Source: Planctomycetota bacterium (GTDB taxonomy: Bacteria; Planctomycetota; UBA1135; UBA2386). Taken from it: a stretch of DNA of 5,761 bases. The stretch covers positions 1 to 5,761 of the forward strand of contig QJVU01000410.1 in NCBI GenBank assembly GCA_003235605.1, in the 5' to 3' direction. Below, piece after piece: positions 1 through 5,761 of this stretch; position 1 is the first letter of the stretch, and each line of letters opens with the position of its first letter. Below the pieces are notes generated by a model that made no database searches, was not told the DNA's origin, and saw only the letters and a program-made list of their open reading frames with translations. Made by a program: the position numbers and the translations under genes.

Positions 1-1
1 G

Positions 2-1984
2 AAGGCCCTGGGCGGGATCCCCATCAGCGGTGCGAGCCAGAAAGAGGTGCTGCGCGCCCTCAAGAACGCAGGCCGATACCTCGAGGAGGGGGAGCTGGTC
101 TGCATCTTCGCCGAAGGGGAGATCTCACGGACCGGCGCGATGCTGCCGTTTCGGCGTGGGCTGGAGCGGATCCTCAAGGGTCGGGACGTGCCGGTGATCC
201 CCTGCTACCTGGACCAGGTATGGGGAAGCGTGTTCAGCACCAAGGGTGGTGGTTTCCTGAAGAGCCTGGACGGCCCGATCCCGCGGCCGGTGACGGTCTC
301 CTTCGGCGCGCCCCTACCCCCCACGGCCAGCGCGCCCGAGATCCGCAGGCAGGTGAGCCTCCTGGGGGAATCGGCATGGTCCCTGCGCGGAGAGGGTCGG
401 CAGCCTCTGCACCGTCGGCTCGTGCAGAAGGCGCGTCACCGGCCATTCCGGATGTCGCTCGCCGACTCCAGCGGCAAGTGCCTGAGCCGGATCAAGTCCT
501 TGGCTGGATCCGTCGCCCTGGCCCGCGCCCTGCGGAAGCCGTGGCGCGACCAGGAGCGGGTGGGGATCATGCTGCCCCCCAGCGTGGGCTGTGCCCTGGC
601 CAACTTCGCCGCGGCCCTGTCCGGCCGAACCAGCGTCAACCTGAACTACACCGCCGGCAGGTCCGGTCTGGAGTCTGTCTGCCGCCAGGCCGGCCTCGTC
701 ACCGTGCTCACCAATCGCGAGTTCCTGCAAAAGGCCGGCATCACTCTCCCGGAGGGGGTAGACCCGGTCTGGATCGAGGACGTGCGCCAACGGATTGGCT
801 TCGGCGCCCGACTGATGGCGATGTTGCTCGCCACCACGGCGCCCACCCGGTGGCTCGAGCGCCGATGCGGCGCGACGCGGCGCACGCGGATTGACGACGT
901 GGTCACCATCATCTTCAGCAGTGGCAGCACCGGCGAGCCCAAGGGCGTGATGCTCACCCACGCCAACATAGACGCGAACGTGGAAGCCTGCCTCCAGGTG
1001 TTCAGCCCGCGAAGGACGGACCGGCTCCTGGGGGTGCTGCCGCAGTTCCACTCCTTCGGCTATATGGCCCTTTGGTTCACTGCCTACTCGGGCATGGCCA
1101 CGATCTTCCACAACAACCCCGTGGATGCCGCGGTGATCGGGCCCCTCGTGGAGAAGCACCGGGTCACCTACCTCATCGCGACGCCGACGTTCCTCCAGGT
1201 CTACATGCGGCGTTGCACGCCAGGCCAGTTCGGTTCCCTGCGGCTCGTGTTGACGGGCGCCGAAAAGCTCCCCGCCAAGATCCGCGATGCCTTCGAGGAC
1301 CGGTTCGGCATCCGTCCACTGGAGGGATACGGCTGCACCGAGTGCTCCCCGGTGATCGCCGTGAGCACGTTCGACTACAGGGCGCCTGGCCTGTACCAGC
1401 CCGGGCAGCGTCGGGGCTACGTGGGCCAGGCCCTTCCCGGGGTGGCGGTGCGTACCGTGGATCCCGACACCTATGAGGAACTGCCGCCGGACACGCCCGG
1501 GATGCTGATGGTCAAGGGTCCCAACATCATGCAGGGCTACCTCAACCGCCCGGACCTGACCGAGCAGGCAATCCGCGACGGAGGCTGGTATGTGACCGGC
1601 GACATTGCCGTCATCAACGACGAGGGCTTCATCAAGATCACCGACCGCCTGGCGCGGTTCTCGAAGATCGGTGGCGAGATGATCCCCCACGGCAAGGTCG
1701 AGGAGGCCCTGCAGCAGGTCTCGGGCGAGACAGAGCAGGTGTTCTGCGTGACGGGAGTCCCATGCGAGAAGAAGGGCGAGCGGCTCGCGGTGCTGCACAC
1801 GTTGGACGAAAGCCGGATCCCGGAGATCGTGAAGGGGATGGTCGACACAGGGCTCTCGAACCTGTTCATCCCCAAGGTGGACCAGTTCGTGAAGGTGGAC
1901 GCGATCCCGGTGTTGGGAACGGGAAAGACGGACCTGAAGGCGGTGAGGAAGATCGCGATGGAAGCACTGGGGGTGGAGGCGTAG
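2..1984 (+). CDS. aas: Aas-like bifunctional acyltransferase / acyl-ACP synthetase, 5'-truncated by window edge
   Basis: The reading frame is open from base 2 to a TAG at 1982-1984 and shows 660 residues. The GTG at base 47 is internal, because homologous-looking sequence continues to the window edge, so the true start lies outside. Visible residues 1 to about 110 are the end of a PlsC/LPLAT acyltransferase domain: FAEGEISRTG (36-45) is the FPEGTxS-like block III and VPVIPCYL (63-70) is block IV. The catalytic HxxxxD block is off-window. Residues about 135-655 form an AMP-binding (ANL) domain with P-loop FSSGSTGEPKG (305-315), GYGCTE (442-447), ribose-binding YVTGD (Asp534), the hinge region DRLARFSKIGGE and a catalytic-type Lys642 in GTGKTDLK. 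In known Aas proteins these domains activate fatty acids on ACP and reacylate lysophospholipid (mainly 2-acyl-glycerophosphoethanolamine) at the inner membrane. Many relatives carry an N-terminal LplT-like MFS transporter; whether this one does cannot be seen. A separate acyl-CoA ligase role is possible but less likely given the fusion. Confidence 0.88.
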   Translation, partial: KALGGIPISGASQKEVLRALKNAGRYLEEGELVCIFAEGEISRTGAMLPFRRGLERILKGRDVPVIPCYLDQVWGSVFSTKGGGFLKSLDGPIPRPVTVSFGAPLPPTASAPEIRRQVSLLGESAWSLRGEGRQPLHRRLVQKARHRPFRMSLADSSGKCLSRIKSLAGSVALARALRKPWRDQERVGIMLPPSVGCALANFAAALSGRTSVNLNYTAGRSGLESVCRQAGLVTVLTNREFLQKAGITLPEGVDPVWIEDVRQRIGFGARLMAMLLATTAPTRWLERRCGATRRTRIDDVVTIIFSSGSTGEPKGVMLTHANIDANVEACLQVFSPRRTDRLLGVLPQFHSFGYMALWFTAYSGMATIFHNNPVDAAVIGPLVEKHRVTYLIATPTFLQVYMRRCTPGQFGSLRLVLTGAEKLPAKIRDAFEDRFGIRPLEGYGCTECSPVIAVSTFDYRAPGLYQPGQRRGYVGQALPGVAVRTVDPDTYEELPPDTPGMLMVKGPNIMQGYLNRPDLTEQAIRDGGWYVTGDIAVINDEGFIKITDRLARFSKIGGEMIPHGKVEEALQQVSGETEQVFCVTGVPCEKKGERLAVLHTLDESRIPEIVKGMVDTGLSNLFIPKVDQFVKVDAIPVLGTGKTDLKAVRKIAMEALGVEA

Positions 1985-2012
1985 CGGGAGCGTTGTCGCT
2001 GGTTCTTGCAGC

Positions 2013-3638
2013 CTACACGTCCCCTGCCTTCTCCATCCTGCGAGCACGCCGCTCGTCCGCCGTCCGCTCCGCTTCCATCCTGCCCAGGAACGACTTGCCC
2101 TCCTTGGCGCGGATGCACTCGGCAAACACCGGTGACACCCTTCGGACCACGTCGAACAGGTCCAACGCGCACTGCCGGTAGGCAAAGTGACCCTCCGGTC
2201 CCGAGCGCAGCTCGATGAAGTAGGCCACCTGGCGCGGATCGAAGCTGATGCGTACCCGCTGCAGGAAGGCGAACGGGGTCACGTATCCGGCGGCGAGAGG
2301 GTGGTCCCTCGCCACTACCTCCTGGAGGTCGGCGGCACGGTCCAGAACCTCCCGGTAGGCGGTATCCAGTCCCGCCTCTTTGATCAACGGTGGCACAAGG
2401 TACCCGTGCACCGTCGTCAAGAGCTGCTGCTGCTGAAAGCCCTTGCGGTGGCGACCGATGTCGCGGTAGGCGCCGAAGTCCACCAGGATCTCGAAGTCGA
2501 AGGGCTCCGCCCCCTCCATCGCCATGGGCAGGGCATCGTGCTCACCCCGGGTTTCCAGCAGCCCCTGCATCAAGCAGCGCCGCTCGTCGGTAGGCATGGC
2601 GCGGGTCTTCGCGAGGAGCTTGACGTAGGGCTCGGAACTCTGCTCGTAGAACAGGGATGCCAGCAGCTTGGCGTCCAGCTCCCGGTCGTAGCGGATCAGT
2701 TCCATGGTGGGGTGAGCCTCGCCCCTGACCGGCTGGGTGCTGCGGTTCGCGTCCAGACCGGGGAGCTCCCGGTAGTGGGTCTGCAGGAACTCGTTGGGCC
2801 TCGCATGGGCCAGCAACGTGGGTAGGGCAATCTCCGCCTGTTCCTTCATCCGTTCGCCCACGAGTCGGAACTCCTCCAGGGGGTGGCTCGAGAGCTCTGT
2901 CAGGATGTCCGAGAGGGTGCGGGCGTCCGCGACGATGCCCCACTTGGTGTAGATGGCCGGGGTGAGGAGGTAGCGGGCGCTGTCAAAGGCCTCGGCCTTC
3001 AGCGTGCGGAGCCAGGGGCCATCCTTCTCGCCCTCGCCCAGGGGGCGGACCTCCTTCAGGTAGCCGAGCAGGTCCTCGCTCAGCTTCCGGTAGAGGTGGA
3101 ACGTCGTCTTCAGGATCTTCTCGTAGGCCTCTGCACCCGCGCCGCCGGCTGCCATCACACCCGGGTCCCGCCAGTGCCCGGCCTCGCTGAAGGAGATGTA
3201 GCGGGTGGAGGACTCCTCGAAGGAGCACCGCCGTTCCCGCTGGATGAACCTTGTCACCAGCTGGGAGACGTTTTCCACCGCCAGGTGCACGATGGACCCC
3301 TCCCGGAGTGAGTTGTGGCCATGGTCGATGGCATAGGTCTTCAGGAACCTCCCCGCTTTGCTGGCCATGACCGAGGTGAGGGTGTCTGCAGCCGGCAACG
3401 GCAGGTCCATGTCCTCGTCCTCGAGGCTCCTGCCGCTCTCTTCGAGCCCCTTCTTCAGGCGTGCGAGGAAGTTGTCCCGCATGGACAGGTGGCTCCGGGA
3501 GTAGACCCCGTTCAGGGTCGCCGCGACTTCCTGGGGCAGGTTCCGGACCAGGTAGATGTCCCCGTGTTCCCTGGGCTCTAGGACGGAGAAGTATCGGCTC
3601 AGCAGGCGACGTTCCTTGTCGGTATAGGCCATGGCCAT
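2013..3638 (-). CDS. Tandem-domain ThyX-like protein (divergent FAD-dependent thymidylate synthase family)
   Basis: The product is 541 residues from ATG 3636-3638, about twice the length of a normal ThyX. The N-half resembles ThyX: HGHNS (106-110), then RERRCSFEESSTRY (134-147), which aligns with the flavin/dUMP signature RHRxxSxNExSxRY except for His-to-Glu and Asn-to-Glu, then ARYLLTPAIYTK and DAR (238-240). The C-half repeats the fold pattern: DFGAYRDIGRHRKGFQQQQ (387-405) keeps RHR but not ExSxRY, and ELRSGPEGHFAYR (476-488) matches the late ThyX ELR...YR block. ThyX makes dTMP from dUMP with methylene-tetrahydrofolate, FAD and NADPH. Whether this divergent two-domain form is catalytic is unknown. 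Start choice: the frame extends to a TTG at 3683, but ATG 3638 (or the nearby ATG 3632) is preferred because the family-like sequence begins there; no strong Shine-Dalgarno sequence favours any of the three. The gene converges with the Aas-like gene across 28 bp. Family assignment is strong; function is inference. Confidence 0.85.
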   Translation of the reverse strand: MAMAYTDKERRLLSRYFSVLEPREHGDIYLVRNLPQEVAATLNGVYSRSHLSMRDNFLARLKKGLEESGRSLEDEDMDLPLPAADTLTSVMASKAGRFLKTYAIDHGHNSLREGSIVHLAVENVSQLVTRFIQRERRCSFEESSTRYISFSEAGHWRDPGVMAAGGAGAEAYEKILKTTFHLYRKLSEDLLGYLKEVRPLGEGEKDGPWLRTLKAEAFDSARYLLTPAIYTKWGIVADARTLSDILTELSSHPLEEFRLVGERMKEQAEIALPTLLAHARPNEFLQTHYRELPGLDANRSTQPVRGEAHPTMELIRYDRELDAKLLASLFYEQSSEPYVKLLAKTRAMPTDERRCLMQGLLETRGEHDALPMAMEGAEPFDFEILVDFGAYRDIGRHRKGFQQQQLLTTVHGYLVPPLIKEAGLDTAYREVLDRAADLQEVVARDHPLAAGYVTPFAFLQRVRISFDPRQVAYFIELRSGPEGHFAYRQCALDLFDVVRRVSPVFAECIRAKEGKSFLGRMEAERTADERRARRMEKAGDV

Positions 3639-3699
3639 GATGCCAGCACCATACACCCAGCCCCGGACCGCTCGGACCACCAACGTTCCACGGTGCCCT

Positions 3700-3737
3700 A
3701 AAAACGCGAGGGGCCTCAGGAGGGTGAGGCCCCTCGC
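3700..3737 (-). terminator. Rho-independent terminator downstream of the 67-codon gene
   Basis: GCGAGGGGCCTCA (3706-3718) and TGAGGCCCCTCGC (3725-3737) form a perfect 13-bp stem around a 6-nt loop. Read on the minus strand, the stem is followed immediately by GTTTTTAG (complement of 3698-3705), a T-tract. The + strand side (3738 onward) has no T-tract, so the terminator acts on minus-strand transcripts. It lies about 37 nt past the stop codon of the small gene at 3775-3978 and 61 nt before the ThyX-like start. It probably insulates that gene from upstream transcription. Confidence 0.88.
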
Positions 3738-3774
3738 CAGGAGGAGTCAGGAAGAGGAGGGATGGGTGAACGGG

Positions 3775-3978
3775 TCAGACCAGGCTGACCGCGCTCAGGG
3801 TTCCACCGCTTCGGTAGACCGCCAGCCAGTCCTGTCGAACCAGCTTGCTGATCTCTTCCACGATGGCCTGCTGCGCCACCGCATGGATCGCGGACTGCTC
3901 AGGTGCCGGACATTGCGTCTCCAACCGCTCCAGACGTCGCAGCAGGTCTTGCACTCGCTTCTTGTCCACTTCCTTCAT
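3775..3978 (-). CDS. Small hypothetical protein (67 aa)
   Basis: The frame runs from ATG 3976-3978 to TGA 3775-3777. I do not recognise the product. It is charged and probably mostly helical: residues 1-20 are rich in Lys, Arg and Glu with Leu spaced to suggest a short amphipathic or coiled-coil helix (KKRVQDLLRRLERLE), then a Cys-Pro-Ala-Pro break at 23-26, then a second helix-like stretch (AIHAVAQQAIVEEISKLVR) and a polar/hydrophobic tail. No signal peptide or membrane segment is apparent, so it is presumably cytoplasmic. Support for a real gene comes from its own strong minus-strand terminator about 37 nt past the stop, its position in a gap otherwise empty on this strand, and codon use in keeping with the neighbouring genes (mostly G or C in third position). 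The ribosome binding site is weak (only AGAG about 10 nt upstream). It is not clearly in the trxB operon, being 166 bp away. Confidence 0.68.
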   Translation of the reverse strand: MKEVDKKRVQDLLRRLERLETQCPAPEQSAIHAVAQQAIVEEISKLVRQDWLAVYRSGGTLSAVSLV

Positions 3979-4144
3979 GGATGTTTTCTCTGCTACTACT
4001 AGGAAGGGACGTAAGGCAAGTTTCAGGGGCTGGCCTACATCTTCCTAGGTGGCGGCCCCAAAGGGAGTAGGGGAGCCTGGGCCGGGCGTGGAGGGGCGCG
4101 CTGGGGCAGGCTGGGACGCCCACGGGCCGGAATGTGGTCGGGTC
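3979..4144. other. Intergenic gap between trxB and the small gene
   Basis: The 166 bp hold no supported gene. The half next to trxB is extremely GC-rich and contains imperfect inverted repeats. AGCCTG (4075-4080) pairs with CAGGCT (4108-4113), and GGGCGT pairs with ACGCCC inside the same stretch. A structured transcript end after trxB is therefore possible, but there is no T-tract, so I do not call an intrinsic terminator. The half next to the small gene is less GC-rich and holds the weak promoter candidate. Confidence 0.5.
3990..4019 (-). promoter_or_regulatory. Possible sigma70-type promoter for the small gene
   Basis: On the minus strand, TTGCCT (complement of 4014-4019) could be a -35 element. 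It is followed by TAGTAG (complement of 3993-3998, 15-bp spacer) or TAGCAG (complement of 3990-3995, 18-bp spacer) as a poor -10 element. This is the only AT-richer stretch in the 166-bp gap between trxB and the small gene. The match is weak and the bacterium's promoter consensus is unknown, so this is a candidate only. Confidence 0.2.
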
Positions 4145-5086
4145 CTAGCGGTGCTTCTGGCCTTCCAGCCAGCGCTCCGCCTCCATTGCCGCCGCGCAGC
4201 CGGTCCCGGCGGCGGTCACCGCCTGGCGGTAGTAGCTGTCCTGGCAGTCCCCACAGGCGAACACTCCCGGGACGTTGGTGGCCGTGCGGTCCGGTTGCGT
4301 CTGGACATAGCCGGTGTCGTCCATGTCCAGTTGCCCCCTGAACAACCCCGTATTGGGAGTATGGCCGATGGCAAGGAACAGACCGTCGGCATCCACCTCT
4401 CTGGTCTCCTGGGTGTCCGAGTCCATCAGCTTCAGACCGGTGACCTTGCCGGCGTCCACGTCGTAGACGTCGACGACCTGGGTCTTCCAAAGCATCTGGA
4501 TCTTCTCGTTGGCCTGGACGCGCTCGGCCATGATCTTGCTCGCCCGCATGACGTCCCGCCGGACCGCCATGTAGACCTTCTCGCAGAACTTGGTGAGGAA
4601 GAGGGCCTCCTCGCAGGCTGTGTCGCCGCCGCCCACGACGTAGACGGTCTTCCCTTTGAAAAAGAAGCCATCGCAGGTCGCGCAGGCGGAGACCCCCCGA
4701 CCCTGGAGCTTGGTCTCGTTCTCGAGGCCCAGGTAGCGGGCCGAGGCGCCCGTGCTGACGATCAAGGTCTCGGAACGGTACTGGTTGCCGGCACTGGTCC
4801 AGATCCTGAAAGGGCGCTCTGACAGGTCAGCCTTCTCGGCGTGTTCAAAGATCACCCTGGTGCCGAAACGCTCTGCCTGGGCCTTGAACAGGTCCATCAT
4901 CTCCGGGCCCTGCACGCCGTTGGGGAAGCCTGGGTAGTTCTCCACGTCGGTGGTGATGGTGAGCTGGCCACCAGGCTGGTTGCCGGCCAGGACGACGGGC
5001 TCCAGGTTGGCCCGGGCAGCGTAGATGGCGGCCGTGTAGCCGGCAGGACCGGTGCCCAGGATGAGGGTCTTCAGGACTTCGGCCAT
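4145..5086 (-). CDS. trxB: Thioredoxin-disulfide reductase
   Basis: The 313-residue product is full length for low-molecular-weight bacterial thioredoxin reductase. It is a cytoplasmic FAD flavoenzyme that passes electrons from NADPH to thioredoxin. In order: FAD-binding GTGPAG (11-16), GGQL (39-42) and ENYPGF (49-54), STGA (111-114), the redox-active CATC (Cys135/Cys138) followed by DG, the NADPH-domain GGGDTACEEA (152-161), VRRDVMRA (175-182), AIGHTPNT (239-246), and the second FAD block GVFACGDC (274-281) with YRQAVTAAGTGC (286-297). The phosphate-binding RR..R is kept, pointing to NADPH, although the usual His before RR is Val. The start is ATG 5084-5086, right before the FAD motif as expected. 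There is no good Shine-Dalgarno sequence in the 17 nt separating it from the upstream gene's TAA, so it is probably co-transcribed and perhaps translationally coupled. Reduced thioredoxin would serve ribonucleotide reductase and general thiol repair. Confidence 0.97.
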   Translation of the reverse strand: MAEVLKTLILGTGPAGYTAAIYAARANLEPVVLAGNQPGGQLTITTDVENYPGFPNGVQGPEMMDLFKAQAERFGTRVIFEHAEKADLSERPFRIWTSAGNQYRSETLIVSTGASARYLGLENETKLQGRGVSACATCDGFFFKGKTVYVVGGGDTACEEALFLTKFCEKVYMAVRRDVMRASKIMAERVQANEKIQMLWKTQVVDVYDVDAGKVTGLKLMDSDTQETREVDADGLFLAIGHTPNTGLFRGQLDMDDTGYVQTQPDRTATNVPGVFACGDCQDSYYRQAVTAAGTGCAAAMEAERWLEGQKHR

Positions 5087-5103
5087 GTTCTGGGGGGCCG
5101 AAG

Positions 5104-5589
5104 TTAACGGATGACCTCCGGCGTCATAGTGCGGATTCTCGCAATCTCACGCTGCGACAGCCGCCTTTGCCGCACGATCTCCCGGGGTCCCGGGCGCCTG
5201 CGCTCTTCCTTGTTGTAGGTCGTGGTCGCCAACAGGTCCACGCGGATCCTGCCGTCCTCCCGCACGAGGACGAAGAAGGACTCCCTGCCGCCGTCGTTGG
5301 GGTCCTTCACGTGGACGCGGAGCTGGTGCCGAACCTTGCTGGTGCCCAGCACCTCCAGGGGCTGTCGTCCCTCCAGGCGCTGGTTCGCGATCGCCCGCGC
5401 GAATTGCCGGGACTTGCGGGTGAGGAGTGGACGGATGCTTGCGACCTCGCCCCGGAAGAGAGCTGCTTGGAAGGCACGGAAGACCTGGACCGCCCGGTGC
5501 TCTTCCGCAGCCGCGGGAGAACAGGCTTGGAGCACCAGCGCCAGGATCGCCAGGGCCGTGGAGATGGTTCGCGCCATCACCGTTGCCAT
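5104..5589 (-). CDS. Hypothetical exported protein, probable lipoprotein (161 aa)
   Basis: The product is not recognised as a named family. The N-terminus is a clear export signal: Arg7, a hydrophobic core at about 9-20 (ISTALAILALVL), then LQAC with Cys23. This is an acceptable if slightly unusual lipobox, so it is probably lipid-anchored; alternative cleavage by signal peptidase I after the Ala run at 26-28 cannot be excluded. The mature part starts with a helix-like segment (VQVFRAFQAALFRGEVASIRPLL, about 34-56), then what looks like beta strands (VRHQLRVHV, ESFFVLVRED, IRVDLLATTT, about 86-124). This helix-then-sheet order is reminiscent of small NTF2/DUF4878-like exported domains, but that is only an impression. 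The tail (129-161) is very Arg-rich. ATG 5587-5589 is the longest in-frame start; ATG 5575-5577 (Met5) is equally plausible and still leaves a signal peptide. It lies 17 bp upstream of trxB, suggesting co-transcription. Confidence 0.8.
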   Translation of the reverse strand: MATVMARTISTALAILALVLQACSPAAAEEHRAVQVFRAFQAALFRGEVASIRPLLTRKSRQFARAIANQRLEGRQPLEVLGTSKVRHQLRVHVKDPNDGGRESFFVLVREDGRIRVDLLATTTYNKEERRRPGPREIVRQRRLSQREIARIRTMTPEVIR

Positions 5590-5646
5590 CGGACCGTGGG
5601 GATCGGCGGCTTGAGGGATACGGAGCCATGGCCCCGCACAGATCCA

Positions 5647-5760
5647 CTATCCGAGAATCGCGCGTGCCTTCTCCGCGGGGTCGCTGGCCGCGGTGAGTTC
5701 CCGGAAGAGATGCTCCAGACGCTGGCCCTCCTTGGCACGGAGTTGTTCGAGGGTCCCGAT
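5647..5760 (-). CDS. C-terminal fragment of an unidentified protein, truncated by window edge
   Basis: On the minus strand a frame is open from the right edge (first full codon 5758-5760) to TAG at 5647-5649, showing the last 37 residues. The peptide begins IGTLEQLRAKEGQRL, continues through HLFRELTAASDPAEKA and ends ARAILG. It is helical-looking with alternating charged and hydrophobic residues and no Cys, His-rich or membrane features. The codons are strongly G/C in third position, like the neighbours. I cannot identify the protein from this tail. Its stop is 57 bp before the start of the exported-protein gene on the same strand, so it may be the upstream member of the trxB operon. A chance open frame of this length is possible in GC-rich DNA. 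Confidence 0.6.
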   Translation of the reverse strand: MGTLEQLRAKEGQRLEHLFRELTAASDPAEKARAILG

Positions 5761-5761
5761 G

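Noticed and set aside
1985..2012. Possible hairpin AGCG-TTGT-CGCT between the convergent Aas-like and ThyX-like genes
   Set aside because: The stem is only 4 bp and there is no T-tract on either strand, so it is too weak to call a terminator.
314..2185. A 623-codon open frame on the minus strand opposite the Aas-like gene
   Set aside because: It is antisense to a strongly supported gene with clear ANL motifs and runs past that gene's stop over the end of the ThyX-like gene. Its product is a His/Arg/Gly-rich low-complexity string with no domain. It is a typical GC-rich shadow frame.
2187..2825. A 212-codon + strand frame opposite the ThyX-like gene
   Set aside because: It lies wholly within the ThyX-like coding region, whose motifs are clear. 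The antisense product shows no recognisable motif.
3639..3683. TTG-initiated N-terminal extension (15 codons) of the ThyX-like protein
   Set aside because: ATG at 3638 or 3632 lies directly before the family-like sequence. TTG starts are rarer, and no good ribosome site supports it, although GTGGA lies a few bases upstream, so it is not excluded.
3631..4002. A 123-codon + strand frame across the terminator and small gene
   Set aside because: It would read through the GC-rich hairpin, lies antisense to the small gene, and has no motif. The directional terminator supports the minus-strand gene instead.
4075..4113. Inverted repeats after trxB as a terminator
   Set aside because: The stems are 6 bp with long loops and no T-tract follows. 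Such pairings are expected by chance in sequence this GC-rich.
3899..4123. A 74-codon minus-strand frame overlapping the small gene's start
   Set aside because: It overlaps the better-supported 67-codon gene in another frame. Its product is Pro/Ser/Arg-rich without structure and has no terminator or neighbour support.
4049..4822. A 257-codon + strand frame opposite trxB
   Set aside because: It is antisense to trxB, whose identity is certain. Its composition (rich in Val, Leu, Asp, His and Gly) is what the complement of GC-rich coding sequence gives.

Overview
This is a GC-rich bacterial chromosomal window that reads as ordinary housekeeping and lipid-metabolism sequence. It has no insertion sequences, phage genes, CRISPR arrays, tRNAs or rRNAs that I can see. 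The predicted exported, probably lipid-anchored protein and the Aas-type phospholipid acyltransferase/acyl-ACP synthetase fit a high-GC Gram-negative-type lineage. I cannot name a phylum from the sequence alone.

Layout, left to right. (1) On the + strand, from the left edge to 1984, is the C-terminal 660 residues of an Aas-like protein: the tail of a PlsC-type acyltransferase domain fused to a complete AMP-binding acyl-activating domain. (2) It converges, with only 28 bp between, on a minus-strand gene (2013-3638) for a roughly 541-residue protein with two tandem ThyX-like halves. (3) A perfect 13-bp GC-rich hairpin with a T-tract on the minus strand (3700-3737) terminates (4) a 67-codon minus-strand gene of unknown function (3775-3978). 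(5) After a 166-bp gap comes trxB (thioredoxin reductase, 4145-5086). Transcriptionally upstream of trxB, by 17 bp, is (6) a gene for a small secreted protein or lipoprotein (5104-5589). Upstream of that is (7) the 3' end of another minus-strand gene that enters from the right edge (stop at 5647-5649).

All genes from 2013 rightwards lie on the minus strand. The right-edge gene, the exported-protein gene and trxB are close enough to be one operon ending in TrxB. The 67-codon gene has its own terminator, so the ThyX-like gene is probably transcribed separately from a promoter downstream of that hairpin.

The most notable observation is the two-domain ThyX-like protein. Its N-terminal half keeps most of the ThyX signature but has RER in place of RHR. 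Its C-terminal half keeps RHR but has lost the rest of the signature. The conserved flavin/dUMP-binding residues are therefore divided between two fused halves.
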